This document shows, one piece after another, positions 8,124-16,091 of a stretch of 39,464 nt of DNA (position 1 is its first letter; each line of letters begins with the position of its first letter). The DNA is from Lachnospiraceae bacterium (GTDB lineage Bacteria > Bacillota > Clostridia > Lachnospirales > Lachnospiraceae). The DNA lies in the NCBI GenBank assembly GCA_017431515.1, contig JAFRKV010000053.1, positions 1-39,464 of the forward strand, read 5' to 3'. The notes under the pieces are model-generated. The model was not told the DNA's origin. It searched no databases and saw only the letters and a program-made list of their open reading frames with translations. The translations under genes and the position numbers were made by a program.

Positions 8124-11100
8124 CTATAACGCGCGAAACTCTCGCCGGACGATTTCCATCTTTGCTTCGTATTCGTCCATACATTTGATCAATTCGTCCG
8201 CTTCCTTCAAGGTGTGATGCAGCATGATCTCGTTCAGCAGCGAGAACCGTGTCTCCGGAAGTTGTGAGAAGACATCCACGTTGGTGATCTGGTCGGACAG
8301 CACCACCTTTTCCGTCCCGTCCTCTTCCTCCGTGATGTAATACTGGATGCTTTCCCCGAAGAACAGCACAAACTGCCGCACAAAGATCCCGCCGAACATA
8401 TGCTGCATTTCTTCCGTGATATATTGATCCGGCGCCTCCGGCAGCGCGTAATGCAACCGCACGCGGCGTTTCGGATCCGTCCTGAATTCCAGAAATGTCT
8501 TATCGTAAAACTGGTACTTCTCCAAAAGCCGCTGCGGCAGCTTCCGGTAAAACGCAAAGTACATCTCCTGCTCGATCAGCTCCGCCAGCAGCTCGTCCAT
8601 CCATTTTTCATCTTCTTCCGAAGTCTCCGGCAGCTCGGTATGATACTTCAGCAGCGCCAGCTTGCAGATCTCCGTCAGGTCCGCCCCGTCCAGAAAACGC
8701 TTCTTCAGTTCTTCAAACAGCGCCGCCGGCGTCACCGCTTCCCGCACAAAATAGCAATAGGAAACATAATTGGCATAGGCTTCCATCACAAGCTGTCTGC
8801 CGCCGCCCTTCTCATAGCTTTCAAACACATTCTGCACTGCCGGCGTCATTCTGGCCGCATACAACGCCTGCACCAGGATCCGTTCCTCCAGTTCAAAGGC
8901 GTCGATGCCGAAATTCTGAGCCGTGCGCCACACCGCTTCCATCTCCTCCGTGGGTGCATTCAGGCATTTGCAGAGATAGGTCAGCATGATGTCGTTGTAC
9001 TTATGGCTGCGGAACGCTTCCATCGTCAGCGCCAGCAAAAAATCATCCTCACCGTAGTCCGTGCTTTCGATCTTGAAAGAAACCAGCGGCACCAGTTTCC
9101 CGGGGTCGATAAGCTCCGTCCCGAACTGCTGGAGCATCAGGTACGCTTCCTGATACATCTTTTTCTCGATCAAAAGCTCCGTCAGCTCCACCCGATTCTC
9201 TGTCGGAAGCCGCTTCCCGTCAATGATCCGGATGTACGCCGTCAGTTCCGCCGGGTCAGAATAATCATCATAGAGCCTTACCAGAAGCGGGCACAGTTTC
9301 AGCTTATAGGCATCCGTGATCTGGTCTGAGGACATGAGCAGCCGCAGATTGTCCCGCTCCGCATGCAGAGACTCCCGGAAATGTTCTTTCCCGGAAAGAT
9401 GATGCAGAACGTATGGCAGCCGTCCGTCCGCCAGCGAAATGCACTTTGCCAGATAATGCACGGGATTCATGAGCCGCTTTAAGGTCAGCTCCGCCGTCAG
9501 CGGTGAAAACCGGCGTCCCTCCGCATCCTCCGCTGCGATGCTGTAATGGTTGGTGTAGAGCCGGATCAGGGCGCTGTGATCCCGTACCGGCACGCGCTCC
9601 GTCTTTTTCAGTTCCTCATGGACGACCACGAGAGAGACGATATGGGGATTTGCGCATTGCACCTGATAGGTAAACATCAGATGCTCCATGGAAAGCGCAA
9701 TCTCTTCGTTGATCATCCCTTCTGACAGGAGATCATCATAGATGATCGCCAGATCCTCGCTGATGGCGCCCTCCCGCATCTCATCCAGTGCGAAGCTCTC
9801 CATGCTGCGGCGGTATTCATAATACAGTTCCTGGTTTTTCTTTTTCTCCTTGGTGATCCTGGCAAAAAGCTCGGCCTTCTTTTCCTTCGGCAGCGTGCTG
9901 CTGTATTGAAAATACATCTCGATGACCTTCGGCAGCTCCTCGGCCTTGCCCATGTCCATGGACAGAAGATACGCTTCGGAAAGACCCGTGATCCGCAGGT
10001 TCAGCTCGACGCCGCGTTCAAACCAGTAAAAATACTTTGGATCGGAAGTATGCCCTGTCCTGATCAGGTAAGAGCAGACCGCCTCCACCATATCATCTCT
10101 GGGATAAGCTTCATAGGTCATGCAGAGCAGCTTGTAAAGAAGCGGATGAAACTCTCTCCGCTGTTCCGAGCGGGAGGAAATCTGCATCGCCAGGTCTTTG
10201 GAGAGCGCCTGCCGTTTGGCCGCCCAGTACAGCACCTGAATCTCGAAATCATCCAGACGCTCCAGCATATGGGGGTCCATCCACATCTGGTAATAGGCCT
10301 CCATATAGAGGTACGGGCTCCTCGCCCCCTCCATGCAGCGGGTTTTGATGGCAGCCAGACGCTTCACATCGTTATCGCAGAACTCTTCGCGCAGAAACAG
10401 CCGGATCCAGAACACTGCCAGATCCTCCGGATTCCGGTGATAAATCTCCTCGATCTCCTCCGTCAGCCTGTCCACATAATTGCTCTCCCGCTCCGACAGG
10501 GTGCATAGATACAAAAAATAGGCGTAGACCGGCGTATCCTTCGCTTTTGCTTCCTTCCGGTACTCGTCCAGAATCCAGCGGGCTTCCTGCTTTTGCTGAT
10601 TGACCAGCAGCGCCTGCGCCTGCATGAGCACATACCAGTCGTTTTCCGGATCCAGTGCGGACAGATGACGACACAAATCGATGGTGCGCTTCGCCCACTC
10701 TCCGGTCACCATGCGCTTCAGCCGGTAGGAAAGATAGTCCTCCGTCAGGCGTATCCGCCCTTTTGCGATCTCGGAACGGACGCGGCGCGCTTCTTCCTTC
10801 TCCTCGCTCTGTGAAGCGCCAAGGATTTTAATCTTCACCTGCTCGGTTTTGCGCAGGGACTCCACCGTCAATACGGCGTCATTTTCTCCGGCATGCATCG
10901 CCTTGCGCCGGAGCAAAAATACGATCTCTCCGCTGCTGCCGTTCAGATCCGCCCTGGTCAACGTCTCCTTTTCCGGCACCAGCACCGGGCTGTCCGAACG
11001 GATCGTGGCAAAAAACTCCCCCTGTCCCGTGACCGTCAGCGCAACCGCGTCACTGACGTCCTCCTCCGGCAGTTCGTAGGTTTTTTCCTGCTCCGCCAGG

Positions 11101-11681
11101 GAAAAATCCACCGGCTCCTTTTTCGCGCAGGCAATCAAAAACTCCTCCATGCTGTTCGTGGCATGGAGCGGGTCAAGCAGCGCCTCATAGGCCAGGCGCT
11201 CCTTCCATTCAGTTTCTTTGAAAATACTGCGGAATACCGACGAGGAAAAGATTTTGACAGCCTCTTCAGGGCTTTCTCCTGCCAGTCTTTGGAAATCCTT
11301 CAGGGAACGGATCCTTCCGATGCTGGATAGCGCGTAGGGTTTCGTGATGGTGACAACAAAAGAAAGGCTGTATTCACATTGATTACAGATCAGATAAAAA
11401 TAACCCTTTTCTATGTTGCCTTCATGCAGCCCTTCGCTGTGAAATTCATAGCGAACGACCGCTTCTTCGCCTTCAAACTGCGGCGTCAGACAGTTCATCC
11501 GCATCCCGGAAGTATAGACGATCCCCCGGATCTTTCTCTGATCCACGGACGAAACCCGAAACTCTCCGGTCGCTGTCTGTCCCTCCAGTACCTCGAGCTC
11601 TACCTTGTCCGATGAAATCTTCAAGATCGGTCCGGAATACGCAATCATCCCTCCGGCCAGCTCTTTCATCCGCTTACGCAC
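8124..11681 (-). CDS. Giant beta-sandwich plus helical-repeat scaffold (DUF5717-like, from memory)
   Basis: 1185-aa protein, the first gene of the four-gene block. Residues 1-115 and about 215-300 are beta-rich and Ig-like in pattern. Residues about 310-1090 are continuous amphipathic helices in TPR/HEAT-like pairs. The C-terminus has a small beta-rich piece (about 1090-1150) and a final charged helix. There is no signal peptide, membrane helix or enzyme motif, so a cytoplasmic scaffold is likely. The start is GTG at 11681 with GAAGGTGG immediately upstream; an ATG four codons in is an alternative. The 12-nt gap to the Hsp70-like gene supports an operon. I recall a Lachnospiraceae family of this size named DUF5717; this needs checking. 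Its promoter is mapped at 11741-11769. Confidence 0.75.
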   Translation of the reverse strand: MRKRMKELAGGMIAYSGPILKISSDKVELEVLEGQTATGEFRVSSVDQRKIRGIVYTSGMRMNCLTPQFEGEEAVVRYEFHSEGLHEGNIEKGYFYLICNQCEYSLSFVVTITKPYALSSIGRIRSLKDFQRLAGESPEEAVKIFSSSVFRSIFKETEWKERLAYEALLDPLHATNSMEEFLIACAKKEPVDFSLAEQEKTYELPEEDVSDAVALTVTGQGEFFATIRSDSPVLVPEKETLTRADLNGSSGEIVFLLRRKAMHAGENDAVLTVESLRKTEQVKIKILGASQSEEKEEARRVRSEIAKGRIRLTEDYLSYRLKRMVTGEWAKRTIDLCRHLSALDPENDWYVLMQAQALLVNQQKQEARWILDEYRKEAKAKDTPVYAYFLYLCTLSERESNYVDRLTEEIEEIYHRNPEDLAVFWIRLFLREEFCDNDVKRLAAIKTRCMEGARSPYLYMEAYYQMWMDPHMLERLDDFEIQVLYWAAKRQALSKDLAMQISSRSEQRREFHPLLYKLLCMTYEAYPRDDMVEAVCSYLIRTGHTSDPKYFYWFERGVELNLRITGLSEAYLLSMDMGKAEELPKVIEMYFQYSSTLPKEKKAELFARITKEKKKNQELYYEYRRSMESFALDEMREGAISEDLAIIYDDLLSEGMINEEIALSMEHLMFTYQVQCANPHIVSLVVVHEELKKTERVPVRDHSALIRLYTNHYSIAAEDAEGRRFSPLTAELTLKRLMNPVHYLAKCISLADGRLPYVLHHLSGKEHFRESLHAERDNLRLLMSSDQITDAYKLKLCPLLVRLYDDYSDPAELTAYIRIIDGKRLPTENRVELTELLIEKKMYQEAYLMLQQFGTELIDPGKLVPLVSFKIESTDYGEDDFLLALTMEAFRSHKYNDIMLTYLCKCLNAPTEEMEAVWRTAQNFGIDAFELEERILVQALYAARMTPAVQNVFESYEKGGGRQLVMEAYANYVSYCYFVREAVTPAALFEELKKRFLDGADLTEICKLALLKYHTELPETSEEDEKWMDELLAELIEQEMYFAFYRKLPQRLLEKYQFYDKTFLEFRTDPKRRVRLHYALPEAPDQYITEEMQHMFGGIFVRQFVLFFGESIQYYITEEEDGTEKVVLSDQITNVDVFSQLPETRFSLLNEIMLHHTLKEADELIKCMDEYEAKMEIVRREFRAL

Positions 11682-11714
11682 GACACCACCTTCGGAGTCA
11701 TTGATTCCATTGCA

Positions 11715-11742
11715 TTGATTTTTTACAGATACTGTATATAAT
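11715..11742 (+). promoter_or_regulatory. Promoter of the CobD-like gene
   Basis: TTGATT (11715-11720), 16-bp spacer, TATAAT (11737-11742). This is a near-consensus sigma-A promoter 40 nt before the preferred start codon. Its -10 box overlaps the -10 box of the opposing promoter. Confidence 0.7.
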
Positions 11743-11769
11743 TATATAAGATTTTCAGGTGGCACGCAA
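11741..11769 (-). promoter_or_regulatory. Promoter of the four-gene unknown block
   Basis: On the minus strand TTGCGT (11764-11769), 17-bp spacer, TATAAT (11741-11746), about 60 nt before the GTG start of the 1185-aa protein. The -35 box lies over the Shine-Dalgarno region of the divergent gene. Confidence 0.7.
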
Positions 11770-11781
11770 GGAATGATGCAT

Positions 11782-12882
11782 ATGATACTAAAACACAAAG
11801 ACCACTTTCACGGCAGTGATCTGGAAAAGATAGAAAAGATCTACGGGATCAGGCGCGAGGAAATCACAAGCTACTCCGCCAACGTGAATCCGCTTGGCAT
11901 TTCACCGGAAGCGGCCGCGGCGATCGCTTCGCATCTCCACTGCATCGAATCCTACCCGGATCGGGAATATGCGGCGTTAAAGCAGAGCATCGCGGACTAT
12001 GCCGGGTGCGACACGGCGCAGATCCTGGTAGGAAACGGCACCACGGAGCTGATCTCCCATGTCATCGCGACGACCATGCCGAAAAAAGCGCTGATCCTCG
12101 GTCCTACCTATTCCGAATATGAACATTCGGTTTCGGTCTGCGGCGGTTCCTCCGTCTATTTCCCACTGCAGGAAAAGGACGGCTTTGCCCTCCGGGTGGA
12201 GGCGCTCACCGAAAAACTGACAGATGATACGGATCTGCTGGTGATCTGCAATCCAAATAATCCCACCGGCACCTGCATCGGCATCTCCGATATGCGGCGG
12301 ATCTTAAACTGCTGTATGGAGCACGGGATTTTTGTCATGGTGGACGAAACCTACATCGAGTTCGTCGCAGATCTCAAAAGCGTCTCCGCCGTCCCCCTGG
12401 CCAATGATTATAACAACCTGGTCGTACTGCGGGGCGTCTCCAAGTTTTTCGCTGCGCCTGGACTTCGGCTCGGGTATGCCGTTACGGGAAATGCCAATCT
12501 CCTGTCCAAAATCACGGCAAACGCCGATCCCTGGACGATCAATTCCTTTGCGGAGCTCGCCGGAACCGTCATGTTCGGCGACAAAGACTATATTGAAAAA
12601 ACCCGTTCACTGATTGCGACGGAACGGGACCGGATGTATCAGCTATTCTCCGATTCCGCCCGTTTCAAGGCTTATGCCCCCTCGGCCAACTTTATGCTGC
12701 TGAGGATTCAGGAGGAGGGGTTGAGCGCGCAGACCCTGTTTGAAGCCTGCATCCGGGAAAAAATGATGATCCGGGACTGCTCCACCTTCCCGTTTCTGGA
12801 TGAGCATTATATCCGTTTCTGTTTCCTGATGCCGGCGCAAAACGATCTTCTGGCTGCGAAGCTGCTTTCGGAAGCTTTGTGA
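11782..12882 (+). CDS. PLP-dependent aminotransferase, CobD/HisC-like
   Basis: 366-aa fold-type I aminotransferase. The opening (HFHGSD, then SANVNPLG) is typical of threonine-phosphate decarboxylase (CobD) and related histidinol-phosphate aminotransferases. CNPNNPTG, DETYIEF and VSKFFAAPGLRLGY follow, the last containing the PLP lysine and phosphate-contacting Arg. Three ATGs occur in the first ten bases (11773, 11776, 11782). AAGGA ends at 11772, so only the third has normal spacing (9 nt) and I chose it. No cobalamin or histidine genes lie nearby, so the substrate is uncertain. It is transcribed divergently from the unknown block. PLP aminotransferase is secure; CobD-type substrate is moderate. 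Confidence 0.85.
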   Translation: MILKHKDHFHGSDLEKIEKIYGIRREEITSYSANVNPLGISPEAAAAIASHLHCIESYPDREYAALKQSIADYAGCDTAQILVGNGTTELISHVIATTMPKKALILGPTYSEYEHSVSVCGGSSVYFPLQEKDGFALRVEALTEKLTDDTDLLVICNPNNPTGTCIGISDMRRILNCCMEHGIFVMVDETYIEFVADLKSVSAVPLANDYNNLVVLRGVSKFFAAPGLRLGYAVTGNANLLSKITANADPWTINSFAELAGTVMFGDKDYIEKTRSLIATERDRMYQLFSDSARFKAYAPSANFMLLRIQEEGLSAQTLFEACIREKMMIRDCSTFPFLDEHYIRFCFLMPAQNDLLAAKLLSEAL

Positions 12883-12981
12883 GCGTTTTTCTCTTTATCA
12901 CTACATATTCTTTTCCCTCCTTATAGATGAACGTCTTGCTTTGATTTTTTTTCATTTTCATTTCATGCGGGAGCCATTGAA

Positions 12982-13197
12982 TCATCCTGGATCGTGAAAA
13001 CCGCATAACCCGCAGGTTCCACCCCACTCCATCGGAATTTGACAGTTGGGGCAATAATATGGGAGGTTTGCTGGGTTGTTAGGATCCAGCTTTTTTCTGG
13101 CCTCTTTCAGTTCTTTTTCCACCTCCGGCAGACCATTGAGCGTGGAGACAGAATCCTGATGCCAAATCTTGATTCCCTTTACGCTAGTATATACGAA
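12982..13197 (-). pseudogene. Remnant of a zinc-ribbon protein gene (C-terminal part only)
   Basis: A 71-codon open frame on the minus strand between stops at 13198-13200 and 12982-12984. It contains no ATG start; only an internal GTG with no good RBS is available. The C-terminus reads YYCPNCQIPMEWGG and then TCGLCGFHDPG, a convincing two-knuckle zinc ribbon (CPNC and CGLC), preceded by a Lys/Glu-rich helix (EVEKELKEARKKLD). The coherent ending with no start suggests the 5' part has been lost or scrambled. A small ORF with a good RBS further upstream (13299-13361) may be the old 5' end. Confidence 0.5.
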
Positions 13198-13598
13198 TCA
13201 CTTCCGTAGCTGGCAGGAATTTTATCGAAAAAACGCTTTATTTTGTCTGACAATTTAGAATTTTACTTGCATTTATGGGAAATAATTTATTAGTTTAATC
13301 AAATTATAATTATGTAGAATACTCCTATCTGGATTATATTTTCGCCCACTACACCAGCCATGAAAAAACCTCCCTGTTTGCCCTGATATGTATTTTATTC
13401 GCCAACGCATTTTCTTCACTCTTTTTCCATTGATTATCCCGTCATTCTATGGTGCATTCTCTGGTTAAAGGTAAATTTAATACTTCTTTTGTGCATCATT
13501 TTCCGATTATATCTGAAATAAATTATCATGATCTAGGGATGATTTTTAAAAAATCGCTCATGTTGTGCCGATTTGGCAGAAACAGTACTCCGTACAAC
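13198..13598. other. AT-rich intergenic stretch with one tiny ORF
   Basis: About 400 bases much richer in A and T than the surroundings and with no convincing gene. On the minus strand an ATG at 13361 with AGGGAGG 7-8 nt upstream starts a 20-aa frame (MAGVVGENII...) ending at 13299; its hydrophobic tail could be the start of a truncated gene. Several TATAAT-like strings occur by composition alone. A forward frame continues from here into nfnB antisense and is not considered coding. Confidence 0.35.
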
Positions 13599-13602
13599 GA
13601 AA

Positions 13603-13635
13603 AACGCCGGCTTCCCTACTACGGAAACCGACGTT
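13603..13635 (-). terminator. Rho-independent terminator after nfnB
   Basis: Stem arms 13603-13615 and 13623-13635 around a 7-nt loop. In minus-strand RNA all 13 positions pair, because the two plus-strand C-A mismatches become G-U wobbles. A T-run (complement of 13600-13604) follows on the minus strand. It is about 116 nt downstream of the nfnB stop. Confidence 0.65.
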
Positions 13636-13750
13636 GGTGGGTTTTTCCATTGTGCAATTTTTCAGGGCTTTATTTGCCCGTTTCAGAGGTTTTTCATGGC
13701 TCTACCTTTGGAATATCCAACGAAGTCATAAAAACTCCGATTTACCCCTT

Positions 13751-15142
13751 CTACGCCTTTGCGGATAAATATTCATGGATTCCCTTGGCAGCTGCTTTTC
13801 CTGCCCCCATGGCCAGGATGACGGTTGCTGCGCCGCTGACGGCGTCTCCGCCGGCAAATACAGCCTCCTTGCTGGTGGCACCGGTGGCTTCCTTGGCAAT
13901 AATGCATTTGCGCTTGTTGACATCCAGTCCTGCCGTTGTGGAGGAGATCAGCGGATTCGGCGATGTACCGAGTGACATGATCACGGTATCGCAGTCGATC
14001 TCGTATTCGCTGCCCGGAATCTCCACGGGGCTTCTGCGCCCGGATTCATCCGGTTCTCCCAGTTCCATCTTGATGATGCGGATGCCCTTTACCCAGCCGT
14101 TTTCATCCACCAGAATCTCCTTCGGGTTCTGCAGAAGATCAAAGATGATCCCCTCTTCCTTCGCGTGATGGACTTCCTCCACCCGGGCGGGACGCTCTTT
14201 TTCGCTTCGGCGGTAAACGACATGCACCTCCGCGCCGAGCCGTAACGCCGTGCGGGCCGCATCCATCGCCACATTGCCGCCGCCTACCACGACAACCTTC
14301 TCCCCTCTTTTAATCGGGGTATCATGGCCTTTAAACGCCTTCATCAGATTGTTTCTGGTGAGAAACTCATTGGCGGAAAAGACGCCGTTCGCCTGCTCTC
14401 CCGGGATGCCCATAAAACGCGGCAGTCCTGCGCCGGAACCAATGAAGATCGCTTCAAACCCTTCTTTTTCCAGCAACTCATCGATGGTAACAGACTTGCC
14501 GATCACCACATCCGTCTCGATCTTGACACCCAAAGACCGGACATTCTCCACTTCCGCCTTCACCACCGCATCCTTCGGCAGACGGAATTCCGGGATCCCG
14601 TAGACCAGCACGCCGCCGGCCTCATGCAGCGCCTCAAAAATCGTCACGTCATAACCGTATTTCGCCAGATCTCCCGCGCAGGTCAGACCCGCCGGACCGG
14701 ACCCGATCACCGCGACCTTACGTCCGTTCTTTTCCTTCGGCGGCTCCGGCTTCACGCCGTTTGCCTTCGCCCAGTCCGCCGCAAACCGCTCCAGTTTACC
14801 GATGGAAACCGGCTCTCCCTTGATCCCGCGGATGCACTGCCCTTCACACTGGCTTTCCTGGGGGCAGACTCTGCCGCAGACCGCCGGCAGCGTCGAAGAC
14901 TCCGACAGGATCTGATAAGCCGCTTCATGCTGTCCTTCTTTGATCTTCTCGATAAAAGCCGGAATGTTGATGGAAACAGGACACCCTGCCACGCATTTCG
15001 GATTCTTGCAATTCAAGCAGCGGGAAGCCTCTTCCATGGCTTCCGCTTCATCATACCCGAGGCACACTTCCTCAAAATTTTGTGCGCGTTCCTTCGGATC
15101 CTGCTCTTTGATCGGTACTCGTTTTAATACATCTACGCTCAT
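13751..15142 (-). CDS. nfnB: NfnB / GltA-like flavoprotein (ferredoxin:NADP+ oxidoreductase, large subunit)
   Basis: 463-aa GltA-family protein. The N-terminus carries iron-sulfur cysteines (CLNCKNPKCVAGCP and then CGRVCPQESQCEGQC). Two Rossmann folds follow: VIGSGPAGLTCAGDLA for FAD and VVGGGNVAMDAARTALRLGA for NAD(P)H. The C-terminus has the FAD-contacting VFAGGDAVSGAATVILAMG. It is annotated either as glutamate synthase small subunit or as NfnB. The partner immediately upstream is an NfnA-type subunit and no large GltB is present, which favours NfnB: reversible, electron-bifurcating transfer between NADH, ferredoxin and NADP+. I chose the ATG at 15142, which has AAGGAG 9 nt upstream and gives the usual family start MSVDVLKR; the longer ATG at 15169 lacks a good site. 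Confidence 0.85.
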   Translation of the reverse strand: MSVDVLKRVPIKEQDPKERAQNFEEVCLGYDEAEAMEEASRCLNCKNPKCVAGCPVSINIPAFIEKIKEGQHEAAYQILSESSTLPAVCGRVCPQESQCEGQCIRGIKGEPVSIGKLERFAADWAKANGVKPEPPKEKNGRKVAVIGSGPAGLTCAGDLAKYGYDVTIFEALHEAGGVLVYGIPEFRLPKDAVVKAEVENVRSLGVKIETDVVIGKSVTIDELLEKEGFEAIFIGSGAGLPRFMGIPGEQANGVFSANEFLTRNNLMKAFKGHDTPIKRGEKVVVVGGGNVAMDAARTALRLGAEVHVVYRRSEKERPARVEEVHHAKEEGIIFDLLQNPKEILVDENGWVKGIRIIKMELGEPDESGRRSPVEIPGSEYEIDCDTVIMSLGTSPNPLISSTTAGLDVNKRKCIIAKEATGATSKEAVFAGGDAVSGAATVILAMGAGKAAAKGIHEYLSAKA

Positions 15143-15155
15143 TTTACGTTTCTCC

Positions 15156-16034
15156 TTAACAGTTTCCACAGTTTCCGCTGTGCGTGTCGCCCTCCTGCTG
15201 GCGGAGCAGCGCGCGTCCCTCTTCCGTCTTATACTGCTGGACGCGTTTCATCGCGCCGTCAAAGTCCACGAGATGCCCGTCAAATTCAGGGCCATCCACG
15301 CAGGCGAACTTCACCTGGTCACCGACCATGAGCCTGCAGGCGCCGCACATCCCGGTGCCATCCACCATGATCGGATTCATGGAGACGATGGTGGGGATCT
15401 GAAGCTCCTTGGTCAGGAGGCAGACAAACTTCATCATGATCATGGGACCGATGGCCACGCAGTGATCATAGCGGATGCCCTCGTCATACAGCGCCTGCAG
15501 CTGGTTCGTCCCCATGCCGTGGAAGCCGAAGCTGCCGTCATCCGTGGTGACGTATACGTTTTTCGCAACCGCCTTCATTTCGTCGATATAAAACAGGAGA
15601 TCCTTTGTCCTGGAGCCCATGATAACATCTGCATCCACGCCATGCTCATGCAGCCATTTCACCTGCGGGTACACCGGCGCGGTGCCGAGGCCTCCCGCGA
15701 TAAAGACGATCTTCTTTTTCTTCGTCTCCTCCAGATTTTCTTCTTCGCAAAGCTCAGAAGGCTTTCCGAGAGGACCGACCACATCCAGAAAGCCGTCTCC
15801 GCTCTTCAGATCCTTCATCCGCTCCGTGGAAGCGCCGACGGTCTGCACCACCAGCGTCACCGTTTCCTTTTCCCTGTCGTAATCACAGATCGTCAGCGGA
15901 CTGCGCTCTCCTTTTTCATCCGTCCGGACGATCACAAACTGCCCGGGCAGACACTTTGCTGATACACGCGGCGCTTTGACTTCAAATAAGTAGATCTTAT
16001 CCGCCAGATTCTCCGCTCGTTGAATTGTAAACAT
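15156..16034 (-). CDS. nfnA: NfnA-like FAD/[2Fe-2S] subunit (sulfide/dihydroorotate dehydrogenase-like)
   Basis: 292-aa ferredoxin-NADP reductase-type subunit. PGQFVIVRTDEKGERSPLTI (about 30-49) is the FAD-binding RxPLT region. GGLGTAPVYPQVKWLHEHG matches the NAD(P)-binding region. The C-terminus GMCGACRLMVGDQVKFACVD supplies the cysteines of the [2Fe-2S] cluster. In Nfn enzymes this subunit oxidises NADH and passes electrons to the bifurcating FAD of NfnB. The family also includes sulfide dehydrogenase SudB and PyrK-like proteins, so the pairing with the next gene carries the assignment. The two genes are 13 nt apart. AAGGAGAGAG precedes the ATG. A small GC-rich inverted repeat lies in the 57-nt gap before it. 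Confidence 0.85.
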   Translation of the reverse strand: MFTIQRAENLADKIYLFEVKAPRVSAKCLPGQFVIVRTDEKGERSPLTICDYDREKETVTLVVQTVGASTERMKDLKSGDGFLDVVGPLGKPSELCEEENLEETKKKKIVFIAGGLGTAPVYPQVKWLHEHGVDADVIMGSRTKDLLFYIDEMKAVAKNVYVTTDDGSFGFHGMGTNQLQALYDEGIRYDHCVAIGPMIMMKFVCLLTKELQIPTIVSMNPIMVDGTGMCGACRLMVGDQVKFACVDGPEFDGHLVDFDGAMKRVQQYKTEEGRALLRQQEGDTHSGNCGNC

Positions 16035-16091
16035 CCTCTCTCTCCTTCTTTTTGAAAGTATGACCGGTGCCCCGCACCGATACAGGCATTT

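Noticed and set aside
12692-13054. 120-aa minus-strand frame after the CobD-like gene
   Set aside because: It overlaps the end of the CobD-like gene antisense and uses a different frame from the convincing zinc-ribbon remnant.
13449-14168. 239-aa plus-strand frame starting in the AT-rich gap
   Set aside because: Most of it is antisense to nfnB, and it reads straight through the terminator hairpin at 13603-13635.
13751-16034. Glutamate synthase reading of the GltA-like gene
   Set aside because: No GltB large subunit is present and the partner is an NfnA/SudB-type protein, so the Nfn reading is preferred, though not proven.
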